In this document: piece after piece, positions 49,301 through 59,965 of the stretch | Position numbering within the stretch: position 1 is the stretch's first letter | Layout: each line of letters starts with the position of its first letter | Source: Cordilura impudica | Taxonomy: Eukaryota; Arthropoda; Insecta; Diptera; Scathophagidae | DNA length: 64,000 nt | Assembly (NCBI GenBank): GCA_963682025.1 | Contig: OY821518.1 | Span: 129,567,043 to 129,631,042 of the forward strand | Direction: 5' to 3' | Program-made: the position numbers and the translations under genes | The notes under the pieces: generated by a model | Told to the model about the DNA's origin: nothing | Seen by the model: the letters and a program-made list of their open reading frames with translations, nothing else | Databases searched by the model: none

Positions 49301-49752
49301 TTGTGCACCGATTGCAATGAAATAAAGCTCATTTTATTCGAAATATATTTAACTAACTGTTTGTAGACCAAAACTGTGATTTTTGTCCCATTTTTATTTT
49401 TTAGGAATTTTTAAAGAACAAAAAAAATGTTTTTTTTAAAAAAATTTTAATTTTTTTTTCAAAACTTGAACGATATCTCTAAAACTACTTGGAAAATTTA
49501 AAAACAAAGTAAGCACGGCTTTAAGAGAATATTGTTTGCGAGTTTCGGATTTTTTTTTTTAATTTAATATGGTGAACCGTTTTCAAGTTATTCCAATATA
49601 TGTAGCGGAAGTGCCTTAATTTTGAACATAACGGTATATCTCGAAAAGTCGAGCTGATAGAAAAAAACCAAGGGCAGATTTGGATTCAGCGTCCCAAATA
49701 ACCTTAAAAACAATATTCAGTTCTTAATCAACAGAACCATTGTTCCCTTGTG
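46320..49752 (-). mobile_element. 3.4-kb DNA transposon with about 0.6-kb inverted repeats and TAA duplication
   Basis: Ends CACAAGGGAACAA and TTGTTCCCTTGTG are flanked by TAA (46317-46319 and 49753-49755). The arms 46320 to about 46945 and about 49137-49752 are nearly identical in reverse, except for a diverged block 20-80 bp from each end. The region between carries a transposase-like gene on the minus strand. The end motif also recurs as a direct repeat near 48754-48790, just upstream of the gene. Superfamily not assigned: TAA fits PIF/Harbinger, but the protein does not look like one. Confidence 0.88.
47028..48705 (-). pseudogene. Unclassified RNase H-like transposase candidate, one frameshift
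   Basis: Two adjacent minus-strand frames: 48181-48705 (174 residues) and 47028-48173 (381 residues). The first has three Cys pairs (FCNIC, VCKNC, CYFC), likely a zinc-binding DNA-recognition domain, then a Ser-rich linker. The second frame is open upstream of its ATG (LKEELSDLVRDLGLSKK), so a single-base shift near 48190 separates the two halves of one gene. The second half has WRLFIDSSKRSLKCVLLHNG, ICVDLKMVNFLLGQQGGYTK, CFICLWDSR, LPPLHIKLGLMKQFVKAL and LGDFSEEQGERFHQDI. I recognise this as a protein common in arthropod genomes but know no named function. Asp in FIDSS, Asp in CVDLK and Glu in EEQGERF are candidate catalytic residues (inference). Confidence 0.75.
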
Positions 49753-49797
49753 TAATTTATAATATTAGACTTAAAAATAAATTTACGAGAACACTAA

Positions 49798-50566
49798 CAA
49801 GTAAGAAAATTATAGTCGGTCTAGACCGACTATACGATACCCTATACCATGCGTTTAGAAACCCTATCTCTTAGGCCTAACTAACTGGACATTGAAAATA
49901 AGCAAAAACCAAATTTGAGTTGGATTTTTATTTATTTTTTTGGCTGCAGATATGAAAAAGTTCATATCGGATGCTATATCTATAAAGAGACTAGGTCCAA
50001 AAATGGACCGATCCTGATCATGTTTGGTAAAGTCTCTTGTATTTTGCAAAAATATGTACAAACAAAATTTGAGAAGAATCAGTGCAATATTTTTGTTTTT
50101 TAATAGATTTAAGTGAAGATCGGGAAGCAGCTCTATATGGGGTCAAAGGGAGCATTTCATTAGTGGATGTAATGAAGGCATACAAACCCAATTTGAGTAA
50201 GATCTATATGACAATTTGGATCTTATGGCAATTTATGTCGATTTCATATGGGTAATTTGTATGGGGGCTAGGTCTGAACATGGACCGATTCTCACCAATT
50301 TCAATAGCGTTCATCCCATGGCTGATAAAAGCTTATATGCCAAATTTCATCAAAATATATTCATATTTGCGACCTGCAGTTTGATTACAAGCTTTACATG
50401 GACACACAGACGGGCGGACGGACGGACGGACATTGTTAAATCAATTTAGAAAGTGATTCTGATTCGATCGGTATAATTAAAGATGGGTCTAGGTCAAATA
50501 TTTTTGGTTGTTACAAACAGCAGCACAAAGTCATTATACCCAAACCACATAGTGGTATAGGGTATA
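49798..50566 (-). mobile_element. HINE-C, complete
   Basis: Starts CAAGTAAGAAAATTATAGTC with the perfect 24-bp palindrome at 49811-49834 and ends GGTATAGGGTATAA. It has the GACG run at 50408-50432. Inserted at the inner edge of the right arm of the outer fold-back element. Confidence 0.93.
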
Positions 50567-50970
50567 ATAAATTAACATTATTTTAAAACAGATTCAATTT
50601 GAAAAGCAAAACATTATTTCCAAATACGTAGAATTTGTATGAAAGCCCGAAACGAAAATATGTATTTAGTTAAATATCTCAATTAGTAGGTCGCAAGTGG
50701 TCAAGTTTTATATACCATTGAATCCTGCTTCAAAAACTCTTTTCGATGATACCAAATTTTAAGTACGTCGTCTTGGAGCAAAGTACAAAAAAATTCGAAA
50801 ACTGAAAAAAACCTTTTTTTTAAAATGGTCCAGCTCACGGATGGTCAACAGTAGAACTAAAATATTTTGGGAATCATCATAAAACATATCAAGCTTCATC
50901 ATAAAACATATCAAGCTTTATTTTCAAAATCACTTTTTTCTCTTTCATACAAATTGAGTCGTACATTAGG

Positions 50971-52069
50971 GTGGTTTTAGTGAATAGGGTCGGATTTTTT
51001 TTCTGAAATTTTTAAGTGCTTACATCTAGAATGATTCCATGTAGTGTAAAAATGCAATTGTAAAAGTTTTAGCTCCATCGGTCTTCGCCTTTCCGTGCCG
51101 AAAGATCCTAGTAAATTACTGTTTTTCACAAAATAAAGCCATTTTTCTGTTTTAGCGTATGACTGATAAAATTTATCCATATATTAATACGTGAAGGTAA
51201 ATTTTATTTCCCTTTTTAAGCAATATGCGGGCACGGAGGAGTGTGAAAATTGGCATAGTTATAGTTTATATGGAGGAGAAGCTGATAATGATAAAATTTA
51301 TGTTTAATCTGTCTAAAAAATATATTAAATTAAGTAAAATAAAATATTTATAATAATTCGTTACACCCTGTTAAATATAAATTAAATTATATATCAGACG
51401 CTCTGTGTTGAATTGTGAATTGCTAAAATTGATTATCATACCTTTAGACTCATTTAAATATTCATAAATTTTTTATGTATAATTGTAATTGTTCATCATC
51501 TCCTTTGCTTACTAAGATTGCCAGACGTTCAACACATTCTTTCTGGAGAATTTTTGGTAAAAATTTTCCATCCTAATGAACAACAGTCCCCTCCAAATTT
51601 GATTTTTTTAAACCTATGCTTGATTTTTCATAGTTGCCCTTTGATTTCGAAATGACATTCTAAGCATTACTATCAGAAATCTTACACCTATTTAACAAAA
51701 TTCCATTATAACTTCTTTATATACGAGACTGGATATCCTTTTCTTACTCGCTGTGTCTGATTTATCGATTTTTCCATCGTCGGTAAATCCATCGTCCGAA
51801 GACATTACTTACACTTCCGATTCAGAAGAGAATGATATCTCGTCCACATTTTCTGTTTCAGTGATAAAAAGAAAGAAAATTTGTGAATTTTGGACGGAAA
51901 ATAGGTACTGCTAACAAATTAAAGAAAATTAAAAAGGATATTTATTTAAAAAGTTATATTTTTTTTAAAATGGTACTTTTTAACACAGGGGTTTTAAAAT
52001 AAAAGGTAATTAAAAAAAAAAAATTAAATTTTTTTGAAAAAATTGTACGTTGTAAAAAGGGGCCATTTT
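50971..52069. other. Spacer with a short unexplained open segment
   Basis: Contains a scrap related to 7462-7560 (about 51400-51475). An open frame without ATG at 51696-51914 (+) reads FPSSVNPSSEDITYTSDSEE then NDISSTFSVSVIKRKKICEF, Ser/acidic then basic, ending in TAA. No family recognised; it could be a decayed exon or chance. Confidence 0.4.
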
Positions 52070-53079
52070 TATATCCTCCACACGTCAGTGGCAGATGGTA
52101 TATATAGGTTTGTCATTCCGTTTGTAACGCATCGAAAAACTAATTTCCGACCCCATAAAGTATATATATTCTTGATCCTTATCACAGCTCGAGTCGATAT
52201 AGCGATGTCCGTCTGTCCGTCTGTCTGTTGAAATCACGCTTATTCACAAAAAAAGCAATCTTACTGGATAAGCTACGATAGTATCATTTGCCATAATTCC
52301 CAGCAGGTTGGTATTGAAAATTGGCTAAATCGAGCATCATCGTGATTAGATACGAGCAAAAATATGTAGATACCTCTAAAAAAAAAACATAACACCCAGT
52401 GTGTTTGTTGTAACAGTTTAGTGCTTGAACATAATAACTGTACAACAACATAAAAAAATGCCACAAAAAAATTATGCATACACATATGTATATTAACAAT
52501 ACCAAGAACACAATAACATAGCTCATGTTAGTAGTATTGCCACATATTTTTTTATCGTTATCACGTTATAATAAAAAAAATTGCCAATATGAAAGAAAAA
52601 ATTAAAACGAAAAATGAAAAATGGAAAATGGAGAATGGGAAATGGAAAATGAAAAACAGAAAATGGAAAATGGAAAATATAAAATGTAAAATGTAAAATT
52701 AAAATGTAAAATGTAAAATGTAAAATGTAAAATGTAAAATGTTAAATGTAAAATGTTAAATGTAAAATGTAAAATGCAAAATGTAAAATGTAAAATGTAA
52801 TATGTAATATGTAAAATGTAAAATGTAAAATGTAAAAAGTAAAATGTAAAATGTAAAATGTAAAATGTAAAATGTAAAATGTAAAGTGTAAAATGTAAAA
52901 TGTAATATGTAAAATGTAAAATGAAAATGTAAAATGTAAAATGAAAAATGAAAAATGGAAAATGGAAAATGAAAAAAGAAAATTGAAAAATAAAAAATTA
53001 AAAATGGAAAATGAAAAATGGAAAATAGAAAATGAAAAATGGAAAATGAAAAATGGAAAATAGAAAATGAAAAATGGAG

Positions 53080-53111
<32 letters not shown>

Positions 53112-54273
53112 GAAAATGAAAATTGAAAAATTAAAAATGAAAAATGGAAAATGAAATATGAAAATGGAAAATGAAAATTGAAAAATGGAAAATGGAAAAT
53201 GAAAATTAAAACATGGAAAATGGAATATGAGAATTGAAAAACTGAAAATGGAAAATTGAAAAATGAAGAATGGAAAATGAAAATTGAAAAATGAAAAATG
53301 GAAAATGAAAAATGAAAAACGAAAAATGGAAAATGAAAATTGAAAAATGAAAAACGGAAAATGGAAAATGAAAAATGGAAAAGGAAAAATAAAAAATTAA
53401 AAATGGAAAAGAAAACTGAAAAATGAAAAATTAAAAATGGAAAATGGTAAATGAAAATTGAAAATTGAAAAATTAAAAATCGAAATTGGAAAATGAAAAA
53501 TGGAAAATGGAACATGAAAAATTAAAAATTAAAAATGGAAAACGCAAAATGGACAATGGAAAATAAAAATGGAAAATGAAAATTGAAAAATGAAAAATGG
53601 AAAATGAAAATTGAAAAATGCAAAATGGAAAATTGAAAATGAAAATTGAAAAATGGAAAATGATAATTGAATATCGAAAATTGAAAAATTGAAAATGGAA
53701 AATGAAAAATTAAAAATGTAATGTGGAAAATGAATAATGAAAAATGGAAAACACAAAAATTAAAAATTAAATATTAAAAATTAAAAATTAAAAACTAAAA
53801 ATTAAAAATTAAAAATTAAAAATTAAAAATTAAAAATTAAAAATTAGAAATTAAAAATTAAAAATTAAAAATTAAAAATTAAAAATTAAAAATTAATAAT
53901 TAAAAATTAAAAATTAAAAATTAAAAACTAAAAATTAAAAATGAAAAATTTAAAAATTAAAAATAAAAAATTAAAAATTAGAAACTAAAAATTAAAAATG
54001 AAAAATGAAAAATAAAAAATTAAAAATTAAAAATTAAAAATTAAAAATTAAAAATTAAAAATTAAAAATTAAAAATTAAAAATTAAAAATTAAAAATTAA
54101 AAATTAAAATTTAAAATTTAAAATTTAAATATTAAAAATTAAAAATTAGAAATTTAGAAAAATTAAAAATTAAAAATTAAAAACTAAAAATTAAAAATCA
54201 AAAATTAAAAATTAAAGCCTCAGGTGGAGGGTATCAAAAAATTCGGCACAGCCGAATTTAACACTCTTACTTG
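52070..54273 (+). mobile_element. HINE-A copy 3
   Basis: Begins ATATCCTCCACACGTCAGTGG, core TTTCCGACCCCATAAAGTAT (52145-52164), a unique block matching copies 1 and 2, (TGTAAAA)n interrupted by TAATATG variants (52680-52930), AAAATGG-type minisatellite to 53760, an (AAAAATT)n run to 54215, then hairpin ATTCGGCACAGCCGAAT (54241-54257) and CTTACTTG. Confidence 0.93.
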
Positions 54274-55241
54274 TTTAATAACAGGTGTTTTTTTTAAAAT
54301 AGGGGACTTTAAAAAATTTACTTATTTACTTTTTAAAAAAGGGTACTTGAAAAAAGTGTACTTCAAAAAAAGGGTACTTGAAAAAAGGGTACTTTTTAAT
54401 ATAAGGGTATTTTTTTAATAAGAGGATGCTTTTTAAAACAAGGAGTACTTTTAAAAAAAGGGTACTTATTAAAAAAAACTACTTTTTAAAAAAGTATACT
54501 TATTAAAAAAAATTTACTTGTTTAAAAAAAGTGTACTTATTAAAAAAAATTTTACTTTTTAAAAAAGTGCACTTTTTAAAAAGGGTAATTTAAAACAATA
54601 TATTAAAAAAATTAAAGTTTTTAAAAAGTGTACTTTTTAAAATAGAGTACTTTTTTAAAAAGGGTACATAAAAAAAGTTTTTTAAACATACTTTGTTACT
54701 TATTTTGAAAAAGGTACTTTTTTTTCGAAAAAAATGCTTTAAGAAAATAGTTTTGGAGAAGAGGAAGGAAATTCACTTCTTTTAAAAAATTTACTTTTTA
54801 GGGATCATATTTTTCCTTCATATGCAATTTTCTTTATTTTATTGTGATAACGATAAAAAATATGTGGAAATACTTGCTCAAGCTAATGTGACACGTGCAG
54901 TGCAAGCACACACACACCCTCATGAAGGAAATGCAACAATTGCAATTACTACAAAAATTGGAAGAATTTGCAACTTATACATATCTTAAGAAAATACAAG
55001 AAACACATTGCTATTTCATATATGTATTCGTATCTCGTGACCCTTTGCACCGGTTGGACTGTTTCGGGATGTTATTGAAAATGAAGAAAGTGTAATCGTG
55101 ATTTCCACAACCAGACGGTCATCGCTAAATCAATTTCCATTATTATAAAAATCAAGAAAATATGTATTTTTGGTATCTTCCGAATTTATTTCGATGCGTT
55201 ACAAACGGAATGACAAACCTATATATGTGGAGGGTATAAAA
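54274..55241 (-). mobile_element. Old HINE-A-like relic with GGGTACTTTTTAAAAA minisatellite
   Basis: 54285-54730 is a degenerate repeat of GGGTACTTTTTAAAAAA-like units. 54838-54890 matches the HINE-A unique block (GTGATAACGATAAAAA-ATATGTGG), and 55085-55241 has the core in reverse (TCGATGCGTTACAAACGG, GTGGAGGGTATAA). It lies tail to tail with copy 3. Confidence 0.75.
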
Positions 55242-55639
55242 ATAGACCCATCATGACCATTAGTAGAATCCCTTACATCTTCCAGAAACATATACATATA
55301 AACAAATTTTAAACAAATCTGTAAAAATGTTTGTTTTTTGATAGATTTAAGTGGGGTCTACGACGAACAATGGTCTTGCAGGGATAGGGATTATTTGTAT
55401 GTGGGCTAGGTCTTAACATGAACCGATTTTTTTTACCAATTTTATGCTATGGCCGATGAAAGCTTTATTCATCAATATATATACATATTTTTTCTTCTTC
55501 ATTCCTTATTTGCAATCTATTATACAATATTAAGCAAATTAGACAATAATAAAATTAACATTTGTTATTGATCTTCATTAAGATCAATAAAACTATATAT
55601 TTAAGAGATCAAAATTTGTTCATATCAATAGTTTTTTTT
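55242..55639 (-). mobile_element. HINE-C relic, then unassigned sequence
   Basis: 55325-55480 shows TTTGATAGATTTAAGTGG, GTGGGCTAGGTC and GCCGATGAAAGCTTT, the middle of HINE-C in minus orientation. 55490-55639 shows nothing recognisable. Confidence 0.65.
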
Positions 55640-57265
55640 TTATAGTAAATGGTTGAAGACAAATTGAGGACAGTTCGAACAAATCGTTTTTGAAATTTTC
55701 AAATGTCCGTGGACGATTGTAAGACAGAAAAAATTTCCTAATTGTCGCCGACGACCATATAACCGACAATATGCTTCTACTGCTCCTAATGCGCTCTCCT
55801 GAGGTATACCATACTCAATTTTGCGTATATAGGACATTTCATGTTTCACCTTTTCTAGAAACACAGGTCTTTTAAATTACATTTTTGTAAAATACAGAAT
55901 GGAGCTGCTAAATTATTCTTAAGTTTCCACAATTGTCCATTGTGCCAAATTCTGTCAAATGCCGGTTGTATATCAAGAAATACAGCTGAACAGTATTTTT
56001 ACTTTCAAATCCATCGGAAATGTCGTTTAAAATACGATGGCATTGCTTTGGAATGTCATGTTTGTGGCGGAATTCGAATTGTTGTTCCGGAATTATTTTT
56101 ATACCCTATACCACTATGTGGTTTGGGTATAATGACTTTGTGCTGCTGTTTGTAACAACCAAAAATATTTGACCTAGACCCATCTTTAATTATACCGATC
56201 GAATCAGAATCACTTTCTGAGTTGATTTAACAATGTCCGTCCGTCCGTCCGTCCGTCCGTCCGTCTGTGTGTCCATGTAAAGCTTGTAATCAAACTGCAG
56301 GTCGCAAATATGAATATATTTTGATGAAATTTGGTACATAAGCTTCTATCGGCCATGGGATGAACGCTATTGAAATTGGTGAGAATCGGTCCATGTTCAG
56401 ACCTAGCCCCCATACAAATTACCCATATGAAATCGACATAAATTGCCATAAGATCCAGATTGTCATATAGATCTTACTCAAATTGGGTTTGTATGCGTTC
56501 ATTACATCCACTAATGAGTAGTCGAAAAATGATCCCTTTGACCCCATATAGAGCTGCTTCCCGATCTTCACTTAAATCTATTAAAAAACAAAAATATTGC
56601 ACTGATTCTTCTCAAATTTTGTTTGTACATATTTTTGCAAAATACAAGAGACTTTACCAAACATGATCAGGATCGGTCCATTTTTGGACCTAGTCCCTTT
56701 ATAGATATAGCATCCGATATGAACTTTTTCATATCTGCAGACAAAAAAATTATTAAAAATCCCACTCAAATTTGGTTTATGGTTATTTTCTATATCGAAG
56801 TAGTTGGACCGAAAGATAGGGTCTCTAAACCATGGTATAGGGTATCATATAGTCGGTCTAGACCGACTATAATTTTCTTACTTGTTTTATATTCAAGTAT
56901 ATTTTTGAAAAAAATTACTAATAAACTTATTAGTCTATAGGAACTGACTTCATTCTCTGGTTTGTTCGGTTTTGGGACCATTATTATTTCGGCACATTTT
57001 CCCTGTGTAGGAAAATGATTCAATCTAATAATTGAATTGAAAATTAAGGTTAGGAACAAGGAGATTTTGGGTTATTTAATATTTTTATTTCTGGCCGTAT
57101 CTCATGCGATATTGGTAGGTAAGTCAGTTTGACATCCAGAATGAAAAAAAATATAGAATTTGGTCATCATTACAGCTAAACTTAAAAGGTTGGAATGTTT
57201 CCTCTAAGTGGTTAGAAAATACATTAGCCTTTTCCTTATTAGTTTTACACCAGGTATTATGTGGG
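55640..57265 (-). pseudogene. Jockey-like non-LTR reverse transcriptase, decayed and split by HINE-C
   Basis: Reading on the minus strand: NKEKANVFSNHLEETFQPF (about 57170-57240), then LTLIFNSIIRLNHFP, AEIIMVPKPNKPENEVSSYR and LISLLVIFFKNILEY (56900-57060), then after the HINE-C insert IIPEQQFEFRHKHD, the first catalytic-Asp motif CSAVFLDIQPAFDRIWH (about 55935-55990), YGIPQESALG, and a degenerate VVGDN in place of the FADD-type motif. The order matches the RT palm of jockey-clade elements, which lack LTRs. Several stops and frameshifts; no endonuclease or RNase H seen. Dead fragment. Confidence 0.85.
56100..56884 (+). mobile_element. HINE-C, complete, inside the jockey-like RT
   Basis: TATACCCTATACCACTATGTGG to TTTTCTTACTTG, with a (GTCC)n run of six units (about 56236-56262) and the perfect end palindrome at about 56850-56873. 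785 bp. It separates the RT parts ILEYK and IIPEQQF. Confidence 0.93.
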
Positions 57266-57860
57266 GTTTTTGATGTGTAAACATCTATACGCGCAGGGGT
57301 GTAAATTTCTATTACACAATACAATCACAAAAACAGAGTAATGTGTGAGCGTAACATCTTACGCGTAAGATGTGAGCATTAAGACAAATCGGTGTGACTT
57401 ATGATTATTTGGTGAAAAAATTATGATATGTAATAACCTTTTTGTCGCTGTTTTCTGCATTTTATTTCTTCACTTTTTATAAACATTTAAAATTAATTTT
57501 CTCAAACATTTAAAAGTATTTTCCACATTATAATTTATTCCACATATATTAAAACAATTTAATATTAATGCTAATCAAACATATATAAAAATAAAAAATA
57601 AACAAATGACTGTAAAAAGGAAGTGTCTGGACAAAAAATGAAGGCACAATTTATTGGAAGTGTTTGGAGACAAAACGAAGTGTGAGGAGATTATATCAGG
57701 GAGCGAATAGCATTATAAAAACGTTTTGATGTGTAAACATCTATACGCGCTGGGGGGTAAATTTCAAAAACAGCGTAACATATAAGCGTAACATGTGAGC
57801 GTAACATGAGAGTCGTAAGACAAAATGCGATTGTACTGGTGAAAAAATTACGATATTATG
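57266..57860. repeat. TGTAAACATC hairpin repeats, copies 2 and 3
   Basis: TTTTGATGTGTAAACATC then TATACGCGC recurs at about 57270 and 57723. Copy 2 also has ACATCTTACGCGTAAGATGT (57353-57372), and copy 3 has several GAGCGTAACAT units. AT-rich spacer lies between. Same family as 8536-8635. Confidence 0.65.
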
Positions 57861-57942
57861 AAAATTAAAAATGAAAAATAAAAAATTAAAAAAATTAAAA
57901 ATAAAAAATTAAAAATAAAAAATGAAAAATTAAAATAAAAAA
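57861..57942. repeat. A-rich minisatellite, left of the Helitron
   Basis: AAAATTAAAAATGAAAAATA-type units, resembling the HINE-A minisatellite. They resume at 60488 after the Helitron. Confidence 0.7.
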
Positions 57943-57999
57943 TCTATATATATAAAATTCATTTTCTGTTTGTTTGTTTGTTTGTTTGTTTGACCGCTA

Positions 58000-59300
58000 T
58001 ACAAATTTTTATTTTTCAACGGATTTTCCTGAAATTTTGTACACACGATCTCTATACCCCAGGAAAGGTCGCCATATACTTTTTACCGGCCACGCCTACT
58101 TTTACGCCCACTTTTTATGTAAAATTTATTTTCTGTTTTATTCATATTTGTTCACTATACAAATTTTTATTTGTTAACAGATTTCTCTGAAATTCGGTAC
58201 GCACGATCCCTGAACCTCAGCTAAGGTCACCATGTACTCTTTATCGACCACGCCTACTTTTACGCCCACTTTTTGTATACAATTCGTTTTCTGTTTTTTG
58301 TTATATTTGTTCGCTATACAAATTTTTATTTTTCAACGCATTTCTCTGAAATTTGGTACACACGATCTTTGTACCCCAGGCCAGGTCACCGTGTGATTCT
58401 TTCGGCCACACCTACTTTTACGCCCACTTTTTGTATACAATTCGTTTTCTGTTTTTTGGTATATTTGTTTGATATACAACTTTTTATTTTTCAACGGAAT
58501 TCTCTGAAATTTGGTACACACGATCTCTGTACTTCAGGAAAGGTAGCCATATGCTTCTTACCGGCCACGCCTACTTTAACGCCCACTTTTTTATACAATT
58601 CATTTCGTTTTTTGGTATATTTGTTCGCTATACAAATTTGTATTTTTCAACCGATTTCTCTGAAATTTGGTAAACACGATCTCTCTGCTCCAGGGAAGGT
58701 CGACACATTCTTCGTACCGGTCACGCCTACTATGACGTCCACTTTTTGTATACAATTCATATTCTGTTTTTTGGTAGATTTGTTCGCTACACAATTTTTT
58801 TTAAACGAATTTCTCTGAAATTTGCTACACACGATCACTGTACTACAGAGAGGTCGCCATATGATTCTTGCCGGCCGTGCCTACTTCTACGCCCACTTTT
58901 TATACAAAATTAATTTTCTGTTTTTTGGTATATTTGTTCACTATAGAAATTTTTATTTTTCAAGGGATGTCTAAAATTTGGTCACACGATCTCTATACTA
59001 CAGGGAAGGTCACCATATGCTTCGTACAGGCCATGCCTACTTTGCGCCAACTTCTATGTATATAAAACTTATTTTTTTCCTTTTATTTGTTTCTTTATTT
59101 GATTGCTATACAAACTTTTATTTTTCAATGGCTTTCTCCGAAATTTAGTACATATTCCAGGGAAGGTCGCCATATGATTTTTACCGACCACGCCTACTTT
59201 TACGCTCAATTTTCGTATAAAATTCATATTTTGTTGTGTGGTATATTTCTTCCCTATACAAATTTGTACTTTTCAACGGAGTTCTCTGAAATTTGGTTTA
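58000..59300. repeat. Tandem array, eight units of about 150-176 bp, inside the Helitron
   Basis: Each unit has GCTATACAAATTTTTATTTTTCAAC-like text (core TATACAAATTTTTATT), TCTCTGAAATTTGGTACAC, CACGATCTCTGTAC, AGGTCGCCATATG and ACGCCCACTTTTT. The last phrase falls near 58086, 58262, 58419, 58572, 58733, 58893, 59042 and 59201. The overlapping open frames translate the repeat and are not genes. Confidence 0.93.
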
Positions 59301-59559
59301 CACGGAAATAACTACACGGTGAACAAATTCCCCAAACTTAAAAAAAGGTACCCAAAAGAAATGAACAAATTCCCCATTTTTTTTTAATCGAAATAAAAAA
59401 TGAGCTTACTCCCCAAATTCATTCTTAAATTTTTACATATTTTTATTTAATGAATTTTGTTAAATATTTATTTTAGTAAACATTTGCATACTGCTCTCAA
59501 TATATGTCCTACAATAAATGCATTTAATCAGCTTAGCTAGAATATCGGAATGATCTGAA

Positions 59560-59965
59560 AAATATATTTTGACAATTAAAATAAGTTGGCAACAGTTGCG
59601 CGGCAGCACAGGTGTGGCTGCCAAACGGGCGCAAGCGGCGCGCGAATGCGGACGCGAACGCGACGGATGCGGACGCGACGCGCTCTCGGAACATAGCTCA
59701 TCTGAAATATCGCAATCCTCTAAAAAATATAGTTTAGGAATTAAAATAAGTTAACGAAAACTAAGCGGCAGCACGGGTAGTAGCTGTGAGGAAGCGGCGC
59801 GCGGATCGCGGACGCGGACGCGAGGGATGCGGACGCGACGCGCTCGCGGAACACAGCTCAGCTAAAATATCGCAATGATCTGAAAAATATATTTTGGCGA
59901 TTAAAATAAGTTGCCAAACGTGCGGAAGCGGACGCGACTCGCTCACGGAACACAGCTTAGTGAAA
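59560..59965. repeat. GC-rich tandem block (GCGGACGCGACGCG) inside the Helitron
   Basis: Three units, each an AT-rich stretch (AAAATATA..TTAAAATAAGTT) plus a GC-rich stretch with GGATGCGGACGCGACGCGCT and GGAACACAGCTCA. Base composition is sharply unlike the rest of the window. Confidence 0.85.

Larger units (their letters stand above)
45725..50970. mobile_element. Outer fold-back TIR element, interrupted twice
   Basis: A left arm at about 45725-46110 and a right arm at about 50580-50970 are inverted repeats, with shared phrases including CCAAAATATTTTGG..CTA, GACCATCCGTGAGCTGG, GACGACGTAC and ACTTGACCACTTGCGAC. Ends resemble CATTAGAGCGACTCAA / TTGAGTCGTACATTAGGG. Its interior holds a younger TIR element (46320-49752) and a HINE-C (49798-50566). 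No transposase of its own remains, and the exact ends are uncertain. Confidence 0.75.

Noticed and set aside
58273..58818. 181-residue open frame in the Helitron array
   Set aside because: It follows the 150-176-bp tandem unit with frame slips, and the reverse strand is equally open. It is repeat DNA, not a gene.
58000..59300. Regular repeats that could suggest a CRISPR-like array
   Set aside because: Units are long, diverged, contiguous and lie inside a eukaryotic Helitron; there are no short repeats with unique spacers.
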